A model generated the notes under the pieces. It did not search any database. It saw only the letters and a program-made list of their open reading frames with translations, and was not told the DNA's origin. This document shows positions 34,261 through 45,292 of a stretch of DNA of 64,000 nucleotides, piece after piece. The position numbers and the translations under genes are program-made. The stretch covers positions 36,120,003-36,184,002 of the forward strand of contig NC_059075.1 of assembly GCF_020497125.1 (NCBI RefSeq), written 5' to 3'. Source of the DNA: Mauremys mutica (taxonomy: Eukaryota > Chordata > Testudines > Geoemydidae). Each line of letters opens with the position of its first letter. Position 1 is the first letter of the stretch.

Positions 34261-37200
34261 GCTCTTTGGGTCCCCATGCAGACAAATGCCACCCACAGTC
34301 TGATCCTTAATGTTTTTCATAATTTCTTATTGGGATAAAACAATATCCAAGTATTTGGCAATATTTGCTTTGTTCAGACCTGTGGTACCGTAATTCTACA
34401 TGTGATTCCAATAATGAAAGAAAGAAACTAAATTAGTTAGGTCCCCTTCTTTCCATATATTTTTGGCACTGGTATTGCATGCAACTCAAAATAGTCATTT
34501 ATGGAAGAAGAAAAAAAAAGAGAGAAAGAGAGGGAGAGCGTGAGAGCTATACAAAGAATGCTCATTAGCTACTTTTGAAACATAAATATTTAAGCTATTA
34601 AAAACCCCTCCGTGTAATAAAAGGGCACTGAGTCCATATCATAAACCCACATTAAAAACCAGTCACCTGTAATGCTTTCTAATTATTATTTTAAATAAAC
34701 ACAGTAAAAGTCAGGAGGGCTACATTTTGACCTTTTTTCATACATCTGCTTGCAAATTCCATGTGGCTCCCTCCACCCCAATTTCTCTGAAAAAAAAAAA
34801 CGTACTCTCGCTGAAGCCTGCATTAAATAAAATAAAATAAAAAAATCTCCCACATCCATAAGCCCAGTAACACGATGAAAGCGCACATCTTGAAAATGAA
34901 AGGCTTATTGGAGATACAAGCTCAGACTGAGGCAGGAAAATCAAACTTTGCCTGTAGAAGAGGAAATCCTCTCTCTGTATCAGAAGGAACAGCTGTCACA
35001 ATACAATACCAGAATAGAATGTATCCTGTGATACAAACTGCACCCCAAAACTCTTTGCATGATCACATAACTACAGTTACATGTCTGTATATCAATGATG
35101 GGCTAAAATGAGTGCCTTGGATCAGAATCACAATGAAATTTTAATTGATTACCTGTATCCAAACCTATTCACTCTGTTTTGGTTCTGAGTCAGATCTAAA
35201 ACCCACAGAAACCTATTTTATCCCTCTAGTTTGGATGAAGCAGATTACCTGATTTCAGGAGATTCCCACTTTTGGGAGGCCACAAACTCAAGTGAACATA
35301 TCACAAGGTTTATCTACCACTAAATTCAAGCCTAAACTCTGAAACTTAGACAATAAACCCCTCAATGCAGAGACTGATTTTTGTTATGTGTTTAAATAAT
35401 GTCCAACACAATGGAGTTCTGGTTTACAACTGGGGAGTCTAGGTGATACCATGATATACATAGTAAAAATAGCCTAAACTGTCTAAACTTAATCCAGACC
35501 CAAACACTTAGCTCTGATATACATTCTTGTGCAAATCTATCACCTTCAATTCTATTTAATAAGGAGTGATAGCCCTAGATATACCATTATCATTATAATT
35601 TCATATAAAATCCCAGCTAAAAGGGGATGGGGGCAGGGGAGAAAAGATGGCTATTTGTGTCACTGGTAAATGGCTTGTGAAGTCAGTAAATGTCCCTACT
35701 CATCTCAGAATTCCTTAACTTCCTTTCACATTGACTGTGCAGTCCTTCGTCACTAGTTTCCCTGACTCAGAGCTCTCTAGAGTCCAGACTTCAACATTGT
35801 GGGGAGTGCCATGTCCTCTTTTCTCACCTGTGCAAGAAATGCAAACACTTGATGACCATTCTTCATTTTTCTCAGGATACAGTTCAAAACTGCCCTCATT
35901 GATTTTAAAACCCTCCACGGATTTGCTACAGCCTTCTACAAGTAATTTGTTTCTTCCCCTTTCCCTCCTTTCATCTTCCCCTCCATCTCTCTCCCTTCAC
36001 AAATATTTGCCTCTACTAATGTGAGAACCTTCTCCTTTTCAGCTCCTGGTATCTGGAACACAACAGGTTTCTCCCTTGACTATTCTTCTTAAATGTCCTC
36101 TTTCTCTTTATTATGTATTAAGAAACTCAGCACATTTCCTTAAAGGCGCTTTACAAAGTAAAATTTTATTGTGATATTTATTGTTACTGCTGTATGCTCT
36201 GATATGGGACAGTGTGTATTCCCAGAGAAATGATTCCCTTCTCCTCAGAGGAAACTTAATTTTCCTGCCTTATGGCATAGTCTAGGTAAGATGCTTCATT
36301 GCCTTTCCTATTAAGCTTGCCTTCCCCACCAGAATTGCTTTATACTAGAACATTTATAGTAAAACATTGTTAATGCCTCTGGAAAGTCATCTGTGCAACA
36401 TGAATTTTCCTGTGTGTGACTGGTATTCTTATTAGAGTATCAACACCTCCCGCAGAGAGGCCTTTCTGGGAGATGAAGAGTCAGCAAAGCAGCATATTGT
36501 AATGTGATGTAGAGCATCATAAAGGGGTATGGACTTTCAAGGCAGTTGAGAGCCAGAAGCCTGCAGCAGCCTCAAAACAGGAGCAGTAGCCTCAGGAGAG
36601 CCATCTAATGAAAATGCACTGTAATTGTACGAATAGGCATTGTTCAGCAAAGGTTTATTGCAGCTTGCCACTTTTGTTGGGCGGCTTTTGACTGTAGTGG
36701 GGAGATTGTATGGGGGCAGGGCTCCGCATCTGTCAGGAGGTTAACTGCAAAGTGAGAAATGAGAACAAATTGGAGTAGTCCTTTCCAGTGACAGCATTTG
36801 GGTGGCTGGAATGTATGCAGCATGCTCTACAGTGAAAATTGTGCTGGTTTCGCAGCATGGAGAATGAAGGCCTCTGTTTATACACAGAAAAGGTACAGTG
36901 CAGGCAGTACCAGAGCAACCTTCTCTCCTCACCCCTACAACCCACCCCACCAAGTTGCCTCAGGTTCACAATCTCTCTCTAATTCTGGTGTTTTTCTTCG
37001 CTGGTTTTGGCCATTTTCTTTCTCCCTCTCTAGGACTGAGCCTTCACATTCTCACATAACTGCCACAACACACTCTGTGGTGCTGCCCTCTGCAGGCTGT
37101 GTGCTTCTTGGGAAGGTCACAGAATCAGGGGCAGGGCGGGGAAAGGCAGCACAGAGGAGGAAAATAAGGGCTGCATGCTGAACCCAGGCTTCACAAAGAC

Positions 37201-39571
37201 CTCACTTTTTTCCCTTATATATCACTCTCCTCTCCTTCCCATGCCCTACTCAACTAAAACTCTCAATTGGGGCAGTGAGAATTTAACTGAACTGAGCTTA
37301 GTTAATGTTGCTGATGGTTGGCTATTGAAGTAACTACATTACTGTGGCAAGGTGCAAAGGCATTTTCACCTAAAGGGTTTCTGGCAATCACATAGCTGAT
37401 CTAGGTGGAGGTATAAAGGGAAAGGGGAAGCAAAGTTGGCTATCACAGAGGAAAGGGGTATCTTCTCTGGTGTCAGCTGGTTGATGGTAGAGAGCCCTCA
37501 GGTGGCTATGACTAGTAGCCTGAGTGATTTGCTGGCTTTGATTTTGGTTTTTGGCCATAAAACAATTCCCAAAGAAATGATGTGAAGAGACCTCCTGTTG
37601 GACTTTTATTTTTCTTTCCTCGGCTGCTCAGCCTGAACACCAGCTTACAGTTACTTTTCCTCTTTGGAAGCACACAAAGACCAGCATTCAAGTGGGTGTT
37701 TCCATAAATAACATGGCATGAGATACTGTTTCAATTCCATCACCAAAATTTCAGACAGACCAGGTTTTTATTGAGAGTAAGAAGCAAACATCCATGATCA
37801 GATCCTCTTCTGTACCAAGAAGGGGAAGAGGCTGTCAGAGTCTATGAAGATTGCTCAACTCTTAGGACAGATCTACAACTGCCTCATCATATCCATCATA
37901 GGCTAGAGTTGCCTGGAGACTGTGCTAATCTATGTCATCTGACAATATTCTCCCAAAAGATCCTATGCTAGGGATAGCTGGGGCACAGCAAGCTCCAGAC
38001 ATATACCGCCTTTTATATGCTTCTTATGACGGAGTGGGATGCGTAAAGTGGCACGGGAAGAGGTATGCCAGCTCAGTGCAAAATGAGAGCTCATTTATTC
38101 CAGAGGAATTCTCAGCTGGCCACATACACCTGCTTTCTGGCCTCCAGATTTTGACCTACTTCTTTCCTAGTGGTAAACTGTGCCCATGGCTCTCATACTT
38201 TTACTCAAAACTAACTTTTTCATGACCTCTTTTAACAGTAACCTGTGTTTCCTCTTCCCAGAAGTTGATCATGCTTATCACCCCTATCTTTCTAAAGGTT
38301 ATCAATGTCCAGTGACCCCCCACTAAAAATACAAACACGCATACACACACATTCATAAATTAGCTCCCTGGCCAGGTCCTTCATCCACTTATTCATCAAC
38401 TGGAGGTGACCTAAGAATTCAGAACGAATAATTGATTTAACAATTTTCTTTTTCTAGTTTTCTGTTTCTGAGTTAACAAGCAAATAGCAATATCACTGAA
38501 TGTATTGATTAATCACAATTATTTGTGAATTTCTTCAACAAATAACTATTGATCTGCAGATCATTCCAAAATATTGCAATCCAATAGGCAATTTGAAATT
38601 CATCTTGTAAAATATAAATAATTATTTATATAGCTTATATAATTAAGTTACAGGGTGAACTGCAAATAGTTACTTACATAAGCTAGCTATATAAGTTACT
38701 GAGCAAATTGTGAATTTTATATTGATTGTAATATTTGCAATTCATACTGTGGTGGTTGTTAATGTGCATTTTACAATTGCATATGCAGTTTTAAAAATTA
38801 TATGAGCATTTCCACTAAAAATAGATTGGGTCAAAATATGGAATAAAAAAAGATAATGTTGTCTCTTTTCCCTTGACATTCACAAGAGTGGTGAAAAATG
38901 TTGTCAGTGTTTCAAATGTTTTTTGTTTTTGTTTTAAATCAACCATCTCCACTAAACATTTGACTTCATATGTAATCTTGTTAGTAAAGCTTAAGCACCT
39001 GACTGACAGAGGAAACAAATATGAAAAGTTCAGGAACCAGTGAAATTCTAATTTACTTTCAGATCAAATCAAATATGTGCACAGGGGGTGGGACAGGGAG
39101 TTTCTACAGTGCACTATACTCTACTACTACTTTCTTCTTCTTCTTCCAATTTGTCCATCTCTGTCGAATCTATTCATTCAGAACCAAACAAACCCTTTCT
39201 GTTGCCCATAAAGGACATCGGCTCTCTCCTACCAATGTTTCAACTGCTTTTTTCTTAATTGGATTATTTTTTTCTAGGTATTTTGCTTGATCTCATCCTA
39301 TACCCAATGAAGTTTATGGCAAAACTCCCACTGACTTCAGTTAATAAAGGAGAAATATATTGTTAGAAGGCAAGATGCATCATGAAGTCTCTGAAGCCAA
39401 GCTGTGTCTAATTCTCTCTGTTTGTGAAGTCCATAGATGAAGGCTCTCCACTGAGAATGCTTGCTCCCTTTCAGCTGCTCTACTCACTTCTAGAGACTGA
39501 ACCTTGTTTCTTTTTAAGGATGTGTATACAGCTGGTTGAACATTTTCTGACAGAATACATTCCACTGGAAA
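34261..39571. other. Unassigned 5.3-kb stretch
   Basis: Purine-rich low-complexity at 34505-34545, (AAAAT)n at 34822-34842, CTT/CTA triplet runs at 39121-39148. No gene, RNA or full repeat recognised. 36798-37181 (127 codons) and others have no known domain. Confidence 0.45.
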
Positions 39572-39579
39572 ATGCTGAT

Positions 39580-39775
39580 CAGGGGCAGCTCCAGGCCCCA
39601 GCATGCCGAGCGTGTGCTTGGGGCGGCATGCCGCGGAGGGGGGGGCACTTTGCCGGTTGCCACCTCCCACAGGTGTGCGGGAGGTCCACCGGAGCCGCGG
39701 GACCGGCGACCGGCAGAGCGCCCCCCACAGCATGCCGCCGTGCTTGGGGCAGTGAAATGGCTAGAGCCGCCCCTG
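39580..39775. mobile_element. hAT-type non-autonomous element
   Basis: Ends 'caggggcagctccag' and (reverse complement of the right) 'caggggcggctctag' match at 13 of 15 bases. A perfect 8-bp target duplication atgctgat is at 39572-39579 and 39776-39783. The 196-bp GC-rich interior is itself partly palindromic ('gtgcttggggcggcatgccg' against 'catgccgccgtgcttgggg'). Non-coding. Confidence 0.93.
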
Positions 39776-39839
39776 ATGCTGATTAGACCTAATCAAAACA
39801 GCCCATGGGAACCTGTTGATTCTGTCAAAACTTTAGACA

Positions 39840-40010
39840 GAAGCCAGCCAGGCAGGTCAGTTGCCCAGCTCCCCAGTGGGCAGACTGGCTCTCCAGCTGC
39901 CTGTCTCCCTGAGGCTGGCTCCCTGGCTGTCCAGCTCCCCAGGCTGCCTGCCTGGTGGGCGGGCTCCCTATTCTGCCCAGTTTCCTAGCTTGCCGGCTCC
40001 CTGCCCAGAA
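39840..40010 (+). repeat. GC-rich imperfect tandem sequence
   Basis: Irregular repeats of 'ggctccctggctgtccagct'-like words with a period that varies. It looks like a degenerate minisatellite adjoining the hAT element. Open frames across it are compositional. Confidence 0.6.
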
Positions 40011-41480
40011 TTTACAAAAATAGTTCTCTCAAAAAATTGGAAAGGCAGAATTTTCCATGAAAAGGAAGTTCTAGTTCCCACACAATTCTGTCATTGAGGG
40101 GAACTTTGACACAACACTAGATGTATATGTGTTGAGATTTAAGGATGTGAGAGTGGGTTGAGGGTTACATCATAATGGCCCCAATTCAGGAAGATACTTC
40201 AGCACATGCCTAATTTCAAGAACCACCTCAGTGCTCACTGAACTAGCAAATATGGTTTATAAAAATACTCATTTTGCTTTTGTTCTTTCCTTCAGTTCAT
40301 GCCAAACCTGTTTCTAAGTGAAGAGAGTTTAAGGGTTTTTTTAAACTGACTTGCTCAGTGCTTTGAAAAATTCTGGTGGAGTTTTCAAAGGAACTTGCCC
40401 AAAGGATGACAGCATAAATCTAGGCATGAGCAAGAGCTAAGGCCTTGATTTGGTCAACCCAATATCTAATCTCAGTCTCTGCTGACTTTAAGGTGCCTGC
40501 CAGCTGGAGTGAAGAAAGTCTGCTACTGAAGACCTGGAGTCAGGAGCTACTTGATTGAAATCCCTTGGAGGAAGTTGTGAACACAGAGAAATGATCCATT
40601 TTCAAGGAGAGTCCGTGCTGATTTATGCTTTATCTGGGCTTGTAAAACAAGACCTTTGAGAAGACTGGAAAAAAAGTTTTTTTGTTTGTGCATCATAATT
40701 AATTGACTTTCTATCTGCTGATTCAAATTAGCTACATGAGACACTCTTGCATTTGTTTGCCCAGCTGAGGTGATAAATCCTGGCTTCTTCCTATTGAAAT
40801 TTTTTTTAAAGGACGACGAGGGCCAGAAAACACCTGCATATAATGCTACCATCATGGTGATAAATACCAGAGATACTAATGCCTTCAGCAGACTGACTAG
40901 GCTATGGTAAATAGGGCAATGCAGGCTGAAGAGTTCAGAACATTTTTCTTGTTTTGACAAACCAGAGAAGGAAAAGAAGAGAGAGAAAATACTCAGATGC
41001 CTGCATCTGATGTGTTAGATTATTCACGGTTAAGTAAAATACAATTAAAAGAACAATATAGGATCTGTCAACAGGTGAAGGGAATTTAGACTAGAAAGGA
41101 AGTTAAATATAAATGTGAATATCATTGTCGGCTAAAAAGAGTCTTTTGGCAGGTAATGAAAAAAGAAACAATGTTGGTGTGTGTTAACGTAAGGGAAACG
41201 TGTTCACAAATGTGTGGAAGGAGAGTAATCAGCTTCTAAGACAGCAACACATTGTCTGCCAGTGGGAATGCAGCTGTTTGCCTAGAGATTACTATCAAAG
41301 AATGTGGGCATTACAATATAAACAAAATATGTGACAGGAGATTCCTTCAGGATTTGCAAGGTGCTAAATGAAGCGGAGAAGTTTAGAGGTAGAGAAAAGC
41401 ATATGTCTGCAGCCATCATTTGAGGTACAGCAGAATCATATTCTCTCTCACAACTAGATTGTAGAGCTCTGTGAATAACT
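40011..41480. other. Unassigned non-coding DNA
   Basis: A 137-codon minus-strand frame at 40547-40960 is the longest here. It contains a hydrophobic stretch but no recognisable domain, and no splice or promoter evidence supports it. I leave it as chance. Confidence 0.45.
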
Positions 41481-41890
41481 GATTTTTTTGGTTTGCTGGC
41501 AATTCTAAAATATTGAAAAAAAATCACATCAGTCCAATTCAAAACTAAAATTTGAGGCAAACTAAAAGGTATGGGAAAACTGTTTTGGGTTGAATGAAAC
41601 ATTTTGTTCATCCTGAAATAAAATGTCTTGTTTTGATTTTGAGCATTTGTTAATGTTTCTTCAAATAAAACTAACGGAAATGTCCAAACAAAAAGCTGTT
41701 TCAAATTGAAACAATCTAAATGTTTCATTTTGCAAATGTTGAAACAAGATATTGAGACTTTTTTTAGAGCCATGAATAATTTGGCAAAACCAACACGGAT
41801 TTACAAAATGAATCTTCCCATCCTCTTTGAATCTGCATTTTTCATTGAAAAAAAATTGGAGTGAAAATGTTTCACCCAGCACTACTCGAT
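41480..41890. repeat. AT-rich palindromic element
   Basis: Repeated 'gaaacattttg', 'aaaatgtttcac' and 'caaaatgaa' words in both orientations, ending 'gaaaatgtttcacccagcac', a typical boundary of the AT-rich non-autonomous repeats seen elsewhere in the window. The 163-codon minus-strand frame at 41282-41773 crosses its edge and is not a gene. Confidence 0.55.
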
Positions 41891-42276
41891 TGTGGCTGGG
41901 CTACTAGGCACCTCTGGGAGGGAGAGCTGCCCTAACGTTTCTGCTCTGGATACCTTGGAACTTAGAATAATAGAATCATAGAAGATTAGGGTTGGAAGAG
42001 ACCTCAGGAGATCTAGTCCAATCCCCTGATCAAAGCAGGACTAACGCCAACTAAATCATCCCAGCCAGGGCTTTGTCAAGCCAGGCCTTAAAAACCTCTA
42101 AAGATGGAGATTCCAACAGCTCCCTAGGTAACCCATTCCAGTGCTTCACCACCCTCCTAGTGAAACAGTGTTTCCTAATAGCCAACCTAGACCTCCCCCA
42201 CGGCAACTTGAGACAATTGCTCCTTCTTCTGTCATCTTCCACCACTGAGAACAGCCGAGCTCCATCCTCTTTGGAA

Positions 42277-42897
42277 CAGGGCCGCCCAGAGCAGGGCCGG
42301 CTCCAGTGGTTTTACCGCCCCAAGCAGCCAAAAAAAAATTTTTTTTAAAAAAGCCGTGATCGCGATCTGTGGCAATTCAGCGGGAGATCCTTTGCTCCGA
42401 GCGGGAGTGAGGGACCCTCCGCCGAATTGCCACAGAATATCTGAAAGTGCCGCCCCGCTCCGGAGTTGCCGTCCCAAGCACCTGCTTGATAAGCTGGTGC
42501 CTGGAGCCGGCCCTGGCCCAGAGGATTCAGGGGGCCTGGGGCAGGGCCGGGTCTTTGGCGGCAATTCAGCGGCGGGTCCCTCTCGGAGGGAAGGACCCAC
42601 CGCCAAATTGCTGCTGAAGAATGAAGCGACAGCGGTAGAGCAGCCTAAGCGCTGCCAATCGTGGTTTTATTTTTTCCCCTGCTGCTTGTGGCGCTTGTAC
42701 TCACCGGGCAGCGCTCCAAGGCTTCGGCAGCACTTCTGCGGCGGGTCCTTCACTTGCTCCCAGTCTTCAGCTGCACTGAAGGACCCGCCACCGAAGACCC
42801 GGAGAGAGTGAAGGGCCCACCGTGGAAATGCCACCAAAAACCCAGAGCAGCTCGCAGGGTTTTTGCCCCACTTGTCCCCCACCCTGGGGTGGGCCTA
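42277..42897. mobile_element. hAT-type element A, inserted in CR1
   Basis: The left end 'cagggccgcccagag' and the reverse complement of the right end ('taggcccaccccagg') are imperfect terminal repeats. A perfect 8-bp duplication ctttggaa is at 42269-42276 and 42898-42905. Taking one copy out restores the expected CR1 order 'ctctttggaacccccttcag'. The interior is GC-rich and non-coding and contains element B. Confidence 0.88.
42292..42515. mobile_element. hAT-type element B, inserted in element A
   Basis: Ends 'cagggccggctccag' and (reverse complement) 'cagggccggctccag' are a perfect 15-bp inverted repeat. A perfect 8-bp duplication gcccagag is at 42284-42291 and 42516-42523, only 7 bases inside the left end of element A. 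The end is close to that of the element at 39580, so both are probably one family. Confidence 0.93.
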
Positions 42898-43660
42898 CTT
42901 TGGAACCCCCTTCAGGTAGTTGAAGGCTGCTATCAAATCCCCCTCATTCTTCTCTTCTGCAGACTAAACAAGCCCAGTTCCCTCAGCCTCTCCTCATAAG
43001 TCATGTGCCCCAGCTCGCTGACCATTTTTGTTGCCCTCTGCTGGACTCTCTCCAATTTGTCCACATCCTTTCTGTAGTGGGGGGCCCAAAACTGGATGCA
43101 ATACTCCAGATATGGCCTCACCAGTGCTGAATAGAGAGAAATAATCACTTCCCTTGATCTGCTGGCAATGCTCCTACTAATGCAGCCCAGTATGCCGTTA
43201 GCCTTCTTGGCAACAAGGGCACACTGCTGACTCATATCCAACTTCTCATCCACTGTAATCCCCAGGTCCTTTTCGGCAGAACTGCTGCTTAGCAGTGCAT
43301 GGGATTCTTCCATCCTAAGTGCAGGACTCTGCACTTGTCCTTGTTGAACCTCATCAGATTTCTTTTGGCCCAATCCTCCAATTTGTCTAGGTCCCTCTGG
43401 ACCCTATCCCTACCCTCCAGCATATCTACCTCTCCCCACAGCTTAGAATCATCTGCAGACTTGCTGAAGGTGCAAGCTATCCCATCATCCAGATCATTAA
43501 TAAAGATGTTGAACAAAACCAGCCCTGGGACCGACCCCCTGGGGCACTCTACTTGATACCGGCTGCCAGCTAGACATTGAGTCATTGATCACTATCCATT
43601 GATCCAGACAATCTAGCCATCTTTCTATCCACTTTATAGTCCATTCATCCAATCCATACT

Positions 43661-45150
43661 CGCATGTTCAGGAGTAAGCAAAGCAGAGGGTGTATAGGCT
43701 GGGGCTCTATGCTCCCCTAGCTGAAGCAGTGTGATGGGGATCATAATTTACTTGTCTAGGCCAGCAGCAAAGGATTACCCTCTCCCCACTCCCCCACATG
43801 AAAGAATGGAGAAAGTTGGGGAGGAATTGTGATACAGAAGGGTGTTTCTGAACTACAATGTCCTGGAGCTGCTCCTGAGGCAGTGCAGCTGACTCACCAC
43901 CTCTTTCACAGCCCATGTCTGAAGTCACAGTTTAACTATTTCTAGCAACCCATCACAATTGTGTCTTGGCATCACTACTACAGGCTATTTATTAAGCCAT
44001 TTACAGAAAAATTATAAGGCACCATAGGCTTCAAAAACAATTAAAACAATCAAACAACAGCAGGGGACAGCAATAGTTACTCTATTGTACTAATATTACT
44101 AATTCTCCATTAGTGGGCATCAACTATGTGTTTGTTTACACATTTCTGTATTAAAAGCAGCATCACCAGATTTGTGCATATGCCTACTCAGTATTGCTAG
44201 GGACATTGGATAGGAAGCACAAGTCAGCTCATTAATAAATAATGTGAGCATGCTCTAGGTAATTGTTTCTCCAAAATTTTCATCTTAAATTAGATATTTT
44301 GTTTCATGAGCCCCCTCCTCACCCACTCCCAATTGCGAAGACAACTTCCCCTCCAATTTTCCCTCTCATAACATCCCCATGACAACTACATTAATTGTAT
44401 ACCTGGAAAAGTTTTAGTAAAAAAAGTACTTTTTGCACTATATGTTAATGCAACCAAGGAGCTAGAAAAAAGGAGAGGCATGCGACCAGCTGGGTCTCCA
44501 TAGTCCATGGACCACATTTGGGGAATCTTCACTGTAGAGTGTATTTAGAATGGATGGAAGAATCAGTTAGCCGTATGCTACAGATCTGAAGGCACATTAG
44601 AAATGTCATAGATAGACACAGAAGCAGCCTGAGACAAAACCTGAACCAAACCTTTTAAGAAGTTTGTAAAAGTCTGATTTACTTTTCTTGTAATCATTAT
44701 TTTACATTTCCGTGTTCTTGTCAGAAGAGAAACAGAAGTTCTGAAACATCAAGAGGCTGTACTCAAGGCAATCCTCACGCTACTAGGAGAAGGGAGTACT
44801 GGGAATGTCACAATCAGAGAGCCTGTTCTTGCAAGATTTGCATCTCAGATTTGTGTACCCCCACCCTGCTTAACTTTACTCTTGTTAATAGTCCCAGAGA
44901 AGTCAATGGCACTGCTCATGTGAGTAAAGTTTATGTGTAAGTGTTTGTAGGTCAGATAAATATCCAGTTCTTTCAGAAGTTTCTTTCTCAGAATTAACTC
45001 AAAGCTCTCAGCCTTTAGTCATCATCAATACATTGCAGTGCATTTCCTGTTTTGGCTGCTGGTGTGCTGGGATCACTGCTTACTAATATTGTCTCATTAT
45101 TTCCTTGTGCTCCACTGTCTGTCTGTATTCATCTGTTGAATTTGTCTTAT
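43661..45150. other. Unassigned non-coding DNA
   Basis: A GAAGTCAATGG core at 44899. Otherwise nothing recognised. Confidence 0.5.
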
Positions 45151-45152
45151 AC

Positions 45153-45292
45153 TTAGACTGGAAGCTCTTTGGGGCAGGGACCATTTTTTGTTCTGTGTTG
45201 TACAGCGCCTAGCACAATGGGCCCCTCCTCCATGAGCAGGGCTCCCAGGCACAATGGGAATACAAATAATAAAAAAACCCAACAATAATAAT
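45153..45292 (-). repeat. Old L3/MIR-type retroposon tail, well preserved
   Basis: 'agactggaagctctttgggg', 'cagggaccattttttgttct', 'gtacagcgcctagcacaatg', 'caatgggaatacaaataata' follow the known amniote tail closely, including the AATAAT end. Orientation is taken from that tail relative to LINE 3' ends and is uncertain. Confidence 0.7.

Larger units (their letters stand above)
42051..43585 (-). pseudogene. CR1 ORF2 remnant, C-terminal reverse transcriptase
   Basis: Reading leftwards on the minus strand, 43585-43289 encodes the palm region ([15 protein letters not shown]), in which the catalytic F/Y-ADD box reads SADD, then the '[10 protein letters not shown]' segment. A frameshift near 43320 moves to the frame 43373-42933 ([62 protein letters not shown]). 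After the inserted DNA, 42245-42051 carries the ORF2 C-terminus (AIRKHCFTRRVVKHWNGLPR). A frameshift, a ~630-bp insertion and the changed catalytic box make it non-functional. Confidence 0.92.
41965..43660 (-). mobile_element. CR1 LINE, 5'-truncated, with nested insertions
   Basis: The 3' end on the minus strand is at 41965-41985 ('gaataatagaatcatagaag' on plus). It runs through a ~65-base 3' UTR into ORF2, and is truncated near 43660 in the reverse-transcriptase region. A 621-bp hAT element, itself carrying a second one, interrupts it at 42277-42897. This is the longest coding remnant of a mobile element in the window. Confidence 0.95.

Noticed and set aside
33693..34338. Overlapping open frames of 63-171 codons on both strands
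   Set aside because: All fall in or across the GC-rich interior of a hAT-type non-autonomous element with clear ends. No transposase motifs.
40547..40960. 137-codon minus-strand frame with a hydrophobic segment
   Set aside because: No recognised family and no support for splicing or a promoter. Length is within chance for this much sequence.
41282..41773. 163-codon minus-strand frame
   Set aside because: It spans an AT-rich palindromic repeat and flanking DNA, with low-complexity F/N/K/S content. No domain or gene structure.
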